DNA from: JAJYZP01 sp049964535
GTDB taxonomy: Bacteria > Actinomycetota > Acidimicrobiia > Acidimicrobiales > Acidimicrobiaceae
Direction of reading: 5' to 3'
Assembly: GCA_049964535.1 (NCBI GenBank)
Contig: JBMFXG010000051.1
Coordinates: forward strand, 1-14,901
Length of the DNA stretch: 14,901 bases
Below are positions 7,192 through 14,608 of the stretch, one piece after another (the stretch's first letter is position 1; every line of letters starts with the position of its first letter). The position numbers were made by a program, and so were the translations under genes. The notes under the pieces were generated by a model that made no database searches, had not been told where the DNA came from, and was given only the letters and a program-made list of their open reading frames with translations.

Positions 7192-9221
7192 TGCGTCGTT
7201 TTCCACTGCTCTACTCATCGATCTCACTCGGTCGCCAGACGCTACGAAATCGGATCGTGTTTGCAGCCCATCTCACAAACTTCGCCTCCCAGGGTCTGCC
7301 AAGCGAACAACACCGCGCCTACTACGAGGAGCGTGCTCGCGGAGGAGCAGGGCTCATAATTACCGAGGAGCTCTCAGTACACCCTTCTGACTGGCCATAT
7401 GAGAAGATGATTCATGGATTCAACGACGCTGTTCGGCCGAGATATCGAACGATCACAGAGAGCGTCCATCGACATGGCGCTCTGATCTTCGCCCAGATTA
7501 ATCACAATGGTTCCCAAGGCTCCTCGCTCTACTCAAGGTTGCCACTTTGGGCACCGTCACAGATACCAGATCCGCTCTTTCGCGAGATGCCGGTAGCAAT
7601 CTCCGAGCCGACGATCGCAGAGCTCTTCGAGTCCTACGCAACAACTGCGCAACGAGCCGTCGACTGCGGTTTCGACGGGATTGAGCTCCAGTGTTCGCAC
7701 TCCTCCATCATCCGTCAGTTCCTCTCCCCAAAGACCAATCATCGACATGACCGCTACGGTGGATCGCTCACAAATCGAAGCAGAATCCTCCTCGAGCTCA
7801 TCAACGTCGTGCGCTCCGCAATCGGCCCCACGGCTGCATTGGGCGTTCGCCTCTGCGGCGATGAGATGATCGACGACGGGATAGAGATTAACGAGGCGGT
7901 CGAGGTTGCCCGCTCAATCGAGGCTACGGGCCAGGTGGACTACATCAACACCTCGATTGGCGTCGCAACTGCATCCCTCTACGTCATTGAAGCATCGATG
8001 ACGATCCCGCCGCTCTACAGTCGATTCGTTCCTGCCACGCTGCGTCGAGCCATCGACCTGCCGATCGTAGGTTCGGGAAGAATCAAAGATCCAACCCAAG
8101 CCGAAAAGGCACTCGCAGACGGCGATATGGATCTGGTCGGCATGGTTCGAGCACAGATTGCAGACCCCAACTTCGCTACAACGGCGGCTTCGGATCACCC
8201 TGAGCGCATTCGCCTCTGCCTATCGTGCAATCAGGAGTGCGTTGGACGGATGGGACTCAACAGATGGCTCTCGTGCATCGAGAACCCCCTCGCAGGAAGA
8301 GAGCACATCGGACACCTCCACCACGACGACGAACGACTCGATGGCCTAGGTGGACTTGGAGCACCGATGCCCCGATCGTTGGGCAGTGCACAACGGGGCC
8401 GCCAACGTGTCCTGATCGCCGGAGCCGGGCCGAGCGGACTTCAAGCCGCCCTCGCACTCACCCAGGGTGGACACCGTGTCAAAGTCATCGAACAAAGAAG
8501 TTCAGCAGGCGGCATGTTGACCCTTGCCGCATCACTTCCGACGCGAGCCGAGCTCGGCGACCTTGTTCGCAACCAACTCCAGGCCATGGAAGATCGAAGA
8601 ATCGAGATCACTTTTGGCCAGAGTGTCGATCTCGACCTCATCACCGAACTCTCCCCCGACGTGCTAATTGTGGCCACAGGCTCCGCTCCGAAGCCCCCGT
8701 ACTTCGTTTCTCGGTTCGACACCGAACAAGGATCGGGCCTCATGGTTACCGAGGTCGGAATTGTGCTGACTCACGCACTTTCCCTGAAAGGATCGGTCTA
8801 CATCTTCGATGAGATAGGTTTTCACCATGCAACCTCGCTAGCGCTCCACCTCCGCTCTACCGCCGATTCGGTCACCATTATCACACCTCACCTCAGCGTG
8901 GGCCAGGGCTTGGGCGTTACGCTCGATCTCGAAACTTGGAATACAGCGGCGAACGAAGCAGATATTCGACAGCTCCCCGAACGCATCGTTACCTCGCTTG
9001 ATGAGACTGGAATCAACGTGATGGTTCACACCACGGGTCAGACCGAGCACCTCGACGCCGATGCACTCGTGCTCGTCAACCACCGGAGGCCACTCGACGA
9101 TCTCTACCATCAAACGCAGAGCGTCAGGGGTCTCAAGCGCTTCCGGCTCGGTGACGCCCTAGCGCCACGGCGCGCCCACCAGTGTGTCATAGAAGGCGAC
9201 CTTCTCGGAGAGCTCCTGTGA
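7191..9221 (+). CDS. Mycofactocin-associated OYE-family FMN/4Fe-4S flavoprotein (second copy), TMADH-like
   Basis: This 676-residue protein is a paralogue of the gene before it; the two share DWPYE, NHxGxxGSS, RQFLS..TNHR and the closing LGDALAPR. The barrel starts with ISLGRQTLRNRIVF and carries RQFLSPKTNHRHDRYGGS (175-192). The 4Fe-4S cysteines are C343, C346, C350 and C362, followed by the FAD/ADP Rossmann motif IAGAGPSGLQAA (408-419) and AGGMLTLAASLP. Its second nucleotide-binding half (VYIFDEIGFHHATS) lacks GxGxxG, which argues against tight NADPH use. His170 is kept where trimethylamine dehydrogenase has an active-site His, while the position of the FadH catalytic Tyr is Ser172. The start overlaps the previous stop as TAATG. 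It is more conserved at the barrel active site than the first copy and is the better candidate for a catalytically competent enzyme. It could act on mycofactocin or on an organic substrate. Confidence 0.9.
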   Translation: MRRFPLLYSSISLGRQTLRNRIVFAAHLTNFASQGLPSEQHRAYYEERARGGAGLIITEELSVHPSDWPYEKMIHGFNDAVRPRYRTITESVHRHGALIFAQINHNGSQGSSLYSRLPLWAPSQIPDPLFREMPVAISEPTIAELFESYATTAQRAVDCGFDGIELQCSHSSIIRQFLSPKTNHRHDRYGGSLTNRSRILLELINVVRSAIGPTAALGVRLCGDEMIDDGIEINEAVEVARSIEATGQVDYINTSIGVATASLYVIEASMTIPPLYSRFVPATLRRAIDLPIVGSGRIKDPTQAEKALADGDMDLVGMVRAQIADPNFATTAASDHPERIRLCLSCNQECVGRMGLNRWLSCIENPLAGREHIGHLHHDDERLDGLGGLGAPMPRSLGSAQRGRQRVLIAGAGPSGLQAALALTQGGHRVKVIEQRSSAGGMLTLAASLPTRAELGDLVRNQLQAMEDRRIEITFGQSVDLDLITELSPDVLIVATGSAPKPPYFVSRFDTEQGSGLMVTEVGIVLTHALSLKGSVYIFDEIGFHHATSLALHLRSTADSVTIITPHLSVGQGLGVTLDLETWNTAANEADIRQLPERIVTSLDETGINVMVHTTGQTEHLDADALVLVNHRRPLDDLYHQTQSVRGLKRFRLGDALAPRRAHQCVIEGDLLGELL

Positions 9222-10285
9222 ACGAGCCACCGAACCGCCCCTATCAACTCGTGCTCGCTGTTATCGTCGACGGTGCTTACGACACGTTAGCCTCGCTCAT
9301 CTCCTCAGCCACGACACAGGCGAGCATCGACGAGGTCTTTACGGTTGTCCTCTCTAACAATGAAATCAGTCGCTCCACGCAACCTGAGCTACCTACCACG
9401 GTAGCGAGAACAATCTCAGCTGCACTGACGCCAAGTCTCGAGCCAGACCAAGACCCCGAGACTCTCACCATCACCGTTGTGTCCATGGAACACTGCGACG
9501 TTCGAGCCATTGCTTATACACTGATGACACACTTGAAGAAGAACGTTGACACCTGGACGATCTCGCTCGTCGACGACCCGATTTCGCACATGGTTACAGC
9601 GGAACTAGCATCGCTCCTTGAGAACCGTTCCGGCATTGCTCCGGTGATACTGACTCAAGTGACTGAGTACCGCACGACTCAGAGTTCAAGGGTCCGTGTT
9701 CTCAGAGGTGCACAGGGCTATACCTGGGACCAAGACCGTTGTGCAATCCTCCTCTGGCAGCTCCCCATCGGTCGTCATCGAAGCCTCGTCTCTCGAAGCT
9801 CTCGGACGACCAGCCTCCATGAGATTGAACCGGACGCAGACCCAAGCCACTCACTGCAGATCTCAAAACAGATCGATGTAGACGCAACCACCCTCCACAA
9901 TGCCTCAATCGTCGTAGCCCTAGGAGCTGGCGCTTCGAGTGCGCAGGCGGTCTCCGCAGCTCAGGCACTAGCGAAGAGGCTTGGGGGTGTTCTCGGAGCA
10001 ACCCGAGTCCTCACAGACCGAGGCGTGCTGCCTCACGATCTTCAAATCGGAACCACTGGCGTCACGATCGCGCCAACGACCTATCTCTCCTTCGGGGTTT
10101 CGGGAGCCCTCCAGCACCTGCAAGGCATTGTGATGCCTGAACAATCGATCACGGTCAACCTCGATGCGCACGCACCCATGGTGCAGTCCTCAACGCTGGC
10201 GTATGTCTGTGATGCAGAGAGCGTGCTTACCAACCTGCTCGACGCGCTCCCTGTTTTGCACGATGACGATGGACACGCCAGATGA
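9218..10285 (+). CDS. etfA: Electron transfer flavoprotein alpha subunit (FixB-like)
   Basis: The product has 355 residues from GTG 9218, which overlaps the previous TGA as GTGA and has GGAGAG at 9207-9212. ETF alpha binds FAD and, with ETF beta, carries electrons from flavin dehydrogenases to an ETF:quinone oxidoreductase. The C-terminal FAD-binding domain (about 240-350) is clear: GAGASSAQAVSAAQALAKRL, RVLTDRGVLPHDLQIGTTG, VTIAPTTYLSFGVSGALQH and IVMPEQSITVNLDAHAPM align with the ETF alpha pattern (TG..VAP..Y...G.SGAIQH, VN.D..AP). The N-terminal Rossmann-like half is divergent and somewhat longer than usual. The matching beta gene lies three genes downstream, with FixC-like and FixX-like genes between, so the set forms one module. 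Confidence 0.88.
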   Translation: MNEPPNRPYQLVLAVIVDGAYDTLASLISSATTQASIDEVFTVVLSNNEISRSTQPELPTTVARTISAALTPSLEPDQDPETLTITVVSMEHCDVRAIAYTLMTHLKKNVDTWTISLVDDPISHMVTAELASLLENRSGIAPVILTQVTEYRTTQSSRVRVLRGAQGYTWDQDRCAILLWQLPIGRHRSLVSRSSRTTSLHEIEPDADPSHSLQISKQIDVDATTLHNASIVVALGAGASSAQAVSAAQALAKRLGGVLGATRVLTDRGVLPHDLQIGTTGVTIAPTTYLSFGVSGALQHLQGIVMPEQSITVNLDAHAPMVQSSTLAYVCDAESVLTNLLDALPVLHDDDGHAR

Positions 10286-11598
10286 CGCTCGAAGCCGATA
10301 TCATCGTCGTCGGAGCGGGACCGGCTGGCTCGGCTGCCGCTCTAGTAGCAGCACGCTTAGGGGCAAAGGTTGTACTCCTGGAACGGGGACCTTTCCCTGG
10401 TTCCAAAAATCTCTATGGAGGCGTAGCATACCTCAGCTTCCTCGACACGCTCCTACCCCAATGGCGGACGGAAGCGCCTATCGAACGATGGATTACCACC
10501 CGCTCAACCATGATCCTCAACGGCAGTCGTTCTCTAGAGCTCTCCTACTCCGACGAGTCGTGGGGATCGAAGAGGCGAAACGGGGCAACCGTCGCACGGT
10601 CCCGATTGGACTCCTGGCTCGCATCACAGGCCGTTACGGCCGGTGCTACCTTACTCACCTCCACAACTGCCACCCAAGCCCTTATAGAAGGAGAGGGAGT
10701 CGACCGCAAGGTCGTCGGCGTTGTCACCGACCAAGGAGGCGATAACACCATACGAGCTCGGTGGACGATCGCATGTGATGGAGCGAACTCGCGCCTGGCG
10801 CGCGAGGTGGGGTTGTACCCAAACTTCTCGGCGAGCTCTCTGACTCTCGGAGTCAAAGAGGTCCTCGAGCTGCCATCATCATCGATCAACGAACGATTCC
10901 GCGTCAGCGACACACAAGGCGTCGATATCGAGATCCTCGGATGTACCGGTCAGCTGAAAGGTGGCGGCTTCCTCTATACAAATCGATCGACGATCTCCAT
11001 CGGAGTCATCGTCACACTCTCGTCCCTTGCGGCGAGCCAGCAACGACCGGAGCAGCTCCTTGATGCTCTCAAGGCTCATCCCTCCATCGCTCCCCTTATT
11101 GAAGGTTCACGCTCCGTTGAATACGGTGCTCACCTCATACCCGAAGGTGGGTGGCGCTCTCGACCGACACTCTCGATGCCGGGGATGATGGTCTGCGGGG
11201 ATGCAGCATCGCTTTGCCTTGCGAGCGGGCTCTGGCTCGAAGGAGTGAATTACGCCTTAGGGTCAGGGGCGCTCGCCGGAGGAGTGGCGGCTCGAGCGTG
11301 TCGCCGTCCTCGACAGACACCGCACGACCACCAACGCTACGAACGAGAACTCCGTCAATCTTTCGTCGGAATCAATCATCAAAGACTCAACGCCACCCCC
11401 GAAGTCGTTCTCGGAGACGTTCTCCAACACCACGTTCCGCAGCTACTCGTTGGGATAGCGGACGATCTCTTCACCGTCACCGATCCCATACCAAAACCCT
11501 CCTTGAGAAAGATCCTGCACCGTAATCTCCGAGCGAGCGGCCTGAACGCCCGACAGGTACTACGGTTCCTCATCGCAGTCGTGAGAGGCTATCGTTGA
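10282..11598 (+). CDS. fixC: FAD-dependent ETF:quinone oxidoreductase-like protein (FixC family)
   Basis: This 438-residue flavoprotein has the length of FixC and of the flavin part of ETF:quinone oxidoreductase, which take electrons from ETF and pass them to quinone. The N-terminal FAD motif is DIIVVGAGPAGSAAA (6-20) followed by a Glu-Arg (LLERG) strand end. KNLYGGVAY near 47-55 matches the Fix/ETF-QO substrate loop. WTIACDGANSRLAREVGL is the second FAD contact, and MVCGDAASLCLASGLWLEGVNYALGSG (from about 309) is the GD-box region. The start ATG overlaps the etfA stop as ATGA. Its own iron-sulfur partner is the next gene, as in fixCX pairs. Geranylgeranyl reductase-type flavoproteins share the fold, but the neighbouring ferredoxin and ETF genes favour FixC. 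Confidence 0.9.
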   Translation: MTLEADIIVVGAGPAGSAAALVAARLGAKVVLLERGPFPGSKNLYGGVAYLSFLDTLLPQWRTEAPIERWITTRSTMILNGSRSLELSYSDESWGSKRRNGATVARSRLDSWLASQAVTAGATLLTSTTATQALIEGEGVDRKVVGVVTDQGGDNTIRARWTIACDGANSRLAREVGLYPNFSASSLTLGVKEVLELPSSSINERFRVSDTQGVDIEILGCTGQLKGGGFLYTNRSTISIGVIVTLSSLAASQQRPEQLLDALKAHPSIAPLIEGSRSVEYGAHLIPEGGWRSRPTLSMPGMMVCGDAASLCLASGLWLEGVNYALGSGALAGGVAARACRRPRQTPHDHQRYERELRQSFVGINHQRLNATPEVVLGDVLQHHVPQLLVGIADDLFTVTDPIPKPSLRKILHRNLRASGLNARQVLRFLIAVVRGYR

Positions 11599-11972
11599 CA
11601 ACAGTGACCGAGACTCTCCACCGCCAAACACTCCCCTCTCCGAAAACTCAAGACTGGTCAAACGTTGCTGACGCGCCGAGCACGACCACACCCTCCCTTG
11701 GATTAGAAGCGCTCGTGGAGCTCACTGAATTCCGCATCGGAGCAAGAGCACACATCGTGGTCGACACTCAAATCTGCCAAAACTGTGATTCACGCGCCTG
11801 TCTCAACGCCTGTCCAGCAGGACTCTTCGTCGAAACAGCCCAAGGCTCAATTCTCTTTAATTACGAGTACTGCTTTGAGTGCGGGACCTGCGACCTCATC
11901 TGTAATCAGGCCGGAGCTCTCTCCTGGTCTTACCCTCAAGGTGGCGACGGAGTGGTCTTTCGACATGGCTGA
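11595..11972 (+). CDS. fixX: Ferredoxin-like protein, FixX family
   Basis: The product has 125 residues. FixX is the small iron-sulfur partner of FixC. Two four-cysteine motifs are visible: C61, C64, C69 and C73 (CQNC....C...CPAGLF) and C93, C96, C99 and C103 (CFECGTCDLIC), joined by the typical ILFNYEYC stretch and ending in WSYPQGGDGVVFRHG, which is the FixX C-terminal pattern. The TTG start at 11595 overlaps the fixC stop as TTGA and has AGAGG at 11584-11588; GTG 11604 is an alternative. The N-terminal extension of about 40 residues is longer than in ordinary FixX (about 95 residues) and is Thr/Pro-rich. There are no membrane segments. Confidence 0.93.
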   Translation: MTTVTETLHRQTLPSPKTQDWSNVADAPSTTTPSLGLEALVELTEFRIGARAHIVVDTQICQNCDSRACLNACPAGLFVETAQGSILFNYEYCFECGTCDLICNQAGALSWSYPQGGDGVVFRHG

Positions 11973-12993
11973 TGAAGTGCAGCACCAGCGCTGCCTGGTC
12001 GCCGTCGCCGTCGATGCCGCTCCGAGCGCATCTACCGACCTAACGATTCCGACCAACACGCTACCAGGGTCCTCTCATCGACTCAGTGGAGCCGAGTACA
12101 GCGCCCTCAAGCTAGCGAAGGAGATTCGGGCGAGACTTGGTGGTCCACTGGTCGCCCTCTGTGTAGGGAGGCTAGACAATGCGGTGCTCTCGTGTAATGA
12201 AGCACTCCTTCGTGGCGCCGATGCTGCGTATGTCGTCTACGAATCTGAGGGTGTTGTACTCAACGATCAGTCGCAAAGGGGCGAACAGTGGTTGCAGACG
12301 AGAGATTGCAACGGCTCAGCCACAATAGATTCCGTCACGGCCCAAAGTTGCTCGAACCCTCGATCAGACGGGGCGATCGCTATGGCGGCAGCCATGAGCA
12401 AACTCGCTGTTCGCTTTCTTCTCTGCGGTGATTACTCAAACTCAGATGCATCGGGCTCCTTTGCGCTTCGCACTGCGGTCGCTGCAAACATGACCCTGCT
12501 CAGCGGAGTGGAAACGCTCACCCTCGATGCTGAGGACACGACCAGCCGAGCTCCAGAGATGCAAGATGCGGACCAAGCCTCCTCGATCGAGGTTCACATG
12601 CGTCTCAACGAGTCTCTACACGGAACGCGCCGACTCCCCAGTAGCGGTGCGGTCCTGAGTTGTCGTCCGATCTTTGCTCAACCACCGCTCGCCGACCTTC
12701 AACGCAGATTTCACGTCCAGGCCGGAGAGACTCAAGCTAACTACCTCCCGGTCAGCACCTCACAGTACCGATCGACGAACTTGTCCTTGACCGCAGTGGA
12801 GAGACGGGAGCCACCGAGTTTCCGAGCAGCGCCGCCTACGATGAGCGCCGCTGACAAGACAAGAGCTCTACTCGACGCCGGATCTCCGGACGTAACAGCG
12901 ACACGCCATATTGTCCGTCATCTCAACCCAGACCTAGCAGCGCTCTCGATCGTCGAAGACCTGAGAAGTTGGGGGATCCTCAAGGAATCATGA
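11965..12993 (+). CDS. etfB: Electron transfer flavoprotein beta subunit, divergent (FixA-like)
   Basis: The 342-residue product starts at ATG 11965 and overlaps fixX by 8 bases; the open frame continues upstream to 11785, but that part lies inside fixX and is a shadow. ETF beta binds AMP or FAD and interacts with the dehydrogenase. Family features are the opening strand RCLVAVAVDAAP, SGAEYSALKLAKEIRARLGGPLVALCVG and ALLRGADAAYVVYES, then MAAAMSKLAVRFLLCGDYSNSDASGSFALRTAVAANM, equivalent to the D..G..GP.LA block. It is divergent: the usual NP.D motif near the start is replaced and the C-terminal region after about 220 is unrelated to anything I recognise and makes the protein longer than the usual 250-290 residues. 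The call rests on the N-terminal half and on position next to etfA, fixC and fixX. Confidence 0.78.
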   Translation: MADEVQHQRCLVAVAVDAAPSASTDLTIPTNTLPGSSHRLSGAEYSALKLAKEIRARLGGPLVALCVGRLDNAVLSCNEALLRGADAAYVVYESEGVVLNDQSQRGEQWLQTRDCNGSATIDSVTAQSCSNPRSDGAIAMAAAMSKLAVRFLLCGDYSNSDASGSFALRTAVAANMTLLSGVETLTLDAEDTTSRAPEMQDADQASSIEVHMRLNESLHGTRRLPSSGAVLSCRPIFAQPPLADLQRRFHVQAGETQANYLPVSTSQYRSTNLSLTAVERREPPSFRAAPPTMSAADKTRALLDAGSPDVTATRHIVRHLNPDLAALSIVEDLRSWGILKES

Positions 12994-13736
12994 CTGTTGT
13001 GCATCTCAGCTCACAGAGCTCTCGTCAGGTACGCTTTAGCGCTTCACAACGCGTCCTCGTACTTCCCATCGGTTCGCTCGAGCAACACGGACCGCATCTC
13101 CCTCTCGATACCGATACCCAGATCACCGCTGCAGTAACAAACGAGTTTGTACGTCGTCACGACCAAGAACTCGTTCTTGCGCCGATCTTGCCGTATGGGT
13201 CTTCAGGCGAACACCAAGGCTTTCCTGGCACGCTCTCAATCGGTGCTCAGGCACTTGCAAGCGTGGTCGTCGAGCTCGTTCGGAGCGCGACTCAATGGCG
13301 TGGCATACTCATCGTGAGCGCTCATGGGGGTAATGCTCCAACACTGATGTCCGTACGAGACCATCTGAGGCGGGAATCTCACAGGGTCGAGGTCTGGTAC
13401 CCGACTCGCGCGACCTTCCAAGATGCGGCATATCGCCTCAATATCGACCCGTCGCAGCGAGGACTGCATCGACCTGACCTCCACGGAGGTCGTACCGAGA
13501 CCTCCATCATGCTCGCTCTCGCTCCTGATCAGGTCGCTCTCGAACTCGCAGCCCCAGGCTTCACCGGGGAGGACGAGGCGGCAATGGCAATTCTCCAGAA
13601 AGAGGGAGTACGTGCGCTCTCTCATAATGGCATTCTAGGAGACCCTACGGGCGCCTCCTATGAGGAAGGCTGTCTCGCTCTCGCCGCAATGTATGACGAT
13701 CTCGACAGAATCTACACCTCCTCCGAGCAATGGTAA
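12990..13736 (+). CDS. mftE: Mycofactocin peptidase MftE (creatininase family)
   Basis: This 248-residue metal-dependent hydrolase belongs to the creatininase family. MftE cuts the MftC-modified MftA to release the C-terminal cross-linked Val-Tyr (AHDP). Metal and active-site motifs are GSLEQHGPHLPLDTD (E31, H33, H36, D40, D42), AHGGN (111-115) and DLHGGRTETS with E170. GEHQGFPGTLSIG (73-85) is also characteristic of the family. The ATG at 12990 overlaps the etfB stop as ATGA and has AAGGA at 12982-12986; a TTG at 12969 would add 7 residues. In this window mftE is separated from mftC by six flavin and iron-sulfur genes instead of standing beside mftD. A generic creatininase is unlikely given mftABC in the same operon. 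Confidence 0.93.
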   Translation: MTVVHLSSQSSRQVRFSASQRVLVLPIGSLEQHGPHLPLDTDTQITAAVTNEFVRRHDQELVLAPILPYGSSGEHQGFPGTLSIGAQALASVVVELVRSATQWRGILIVSAHGGNAPTLMSVRDHLRRESHRVEVWYPTRATFQDAAYRLNIDPSQRGLHRPDLHGGRTETSIMLALAPDQVALELAAPGFTGEDEAAMAILQKEGVRALSHNGILGDPTGASYEEGCLALAAMYDDLDRIYTSSEQW

Positions 13737-14608
13737 TTTCTCATCACGAGGTCGAGAACCGAGAACGCCTCGTTACCGTCACAGGCGCAGGACGAGGTAT
13801 CGGACTCGCCACCACGCAGCAGCTCCTCGCAGAGGGCTACTGGGTCCACGCCATCGATATCTTCGCCGGCGCCCCTCATCTCACCGAGGCGACGAAATCG
13901 AACGGGCCGGCAAGTTCGGATATCTCGGTCGACCTTGGCTACCCTCTCGCCGACCAAGCAGCTCTCCGAAATCTCAAGCTTGACTTTCCAAAGACCCTAT
14001 CTATTAGCCAATGTGATGTACGCGATCCCGGGGGACTCGGTCTCGCTATCGCTCAAGTCGAAGAGCTTACGGGCCTCCGTACCGGCGCAGCGATCGCATG
14101 TGCCGGAGTAGTAACAGGAATATCGAATGTCGAAACCACACTCGACTCTTCGCTAGAGCGACTCACCGTCGAAGTCAACCTCTATGGAGTGATGAATCTA
14201 GCGAGGGTAACGCTGAGCTCCATACGTGAGAGCTCACTGAGCACACAGTGGGGAAGGTTCATAGCGATCTCCTCAGTAGCTGGACTGAAGGCGTTACCAC
14301 AGATGAGCGCATACGTTGCATCGAAACATGCAGTAGAAGGCTTCGTCCATACTCTTGCCATTGAGCTCCGAGGCACCTCGGTAACTGTCAACACCATCGC
14401 ACCGGGATCGACAAGAGGCGTTATCCTCGATCGATCCGCAGCGATCTACGGTATCGAGAGCGCAGAGAGCTTTGCCCATCAGCACCTGACCGCCCGTCTC
14501 ATCGAACCACAAGAGATTGCCAACGTTGTCAGTTTTCTTCTCTCAGATCAAGCTCGTTCGATCACAGGATCGACCATCATGGTTGATGGTGGTCTTCATC
14601 TGACGTGA
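13730..14608 (+). CDS. SDR family oxidoreductase, probably mycofactocin-dependent nicotinoprotein
   Basis: This 292-residue short-chain dehydrogenase has TGAGRGIG (18-25), CAG in place of NAG (124-126), N150, S182, Y195 and K199 as the catalytic set, and the closing ITGSTIMVDGG. After the second strand (HAIDIFAG) it carries an insert of about 40 residues holding ISVDLGYPLADQAAL before CDVRD. Mycofactocin-coupled SDRs have such an insert with a YPLA.. stretch, and it is thought to keep NAD(H) tightly bound so that mycofactocin, not free NAD, is the electron acceptor. The enzyme would oxidise an unknown alcohol. The ATG overlaps mftE by 7 bases; no strong ribosome binding site is visible, so coupling to mftE translation is likely. 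It is the last clear gene of the operon. Confidence 0.88.
   Translation: MVISHHEVENRERLVTVTGAGRGIGLATTQQLLAEGYWVHAIDIFAGAPHLTEATKSNGPASSDISVDLGYPLADQAALRNLKLDFPKTLSISQCDVRDPGGLGLAIAQVEELTGLRTGAAIACAGVVTGISNVETTLDSSLERLTVEVNLYGVMNLARVTLSSIRESSLSTQWGRFIAISSVAGLKALPQMSAYVASKHAVEGFVHTLAIELRGTSVTVNTIAPGSTRGVILDRSAAIYGIESAESFAHQHLTARLIEPQEIANVVSFLLSDQARSITGSTIMVDGGLHLT

Noticed and set aside
11785..11964. Upstream extension of the ETF beta frame
   Set aside because: It lies wholly inside fixX in another frame and lacks ETF beta similarity; ATG 11965 begins just before the family's first strand.
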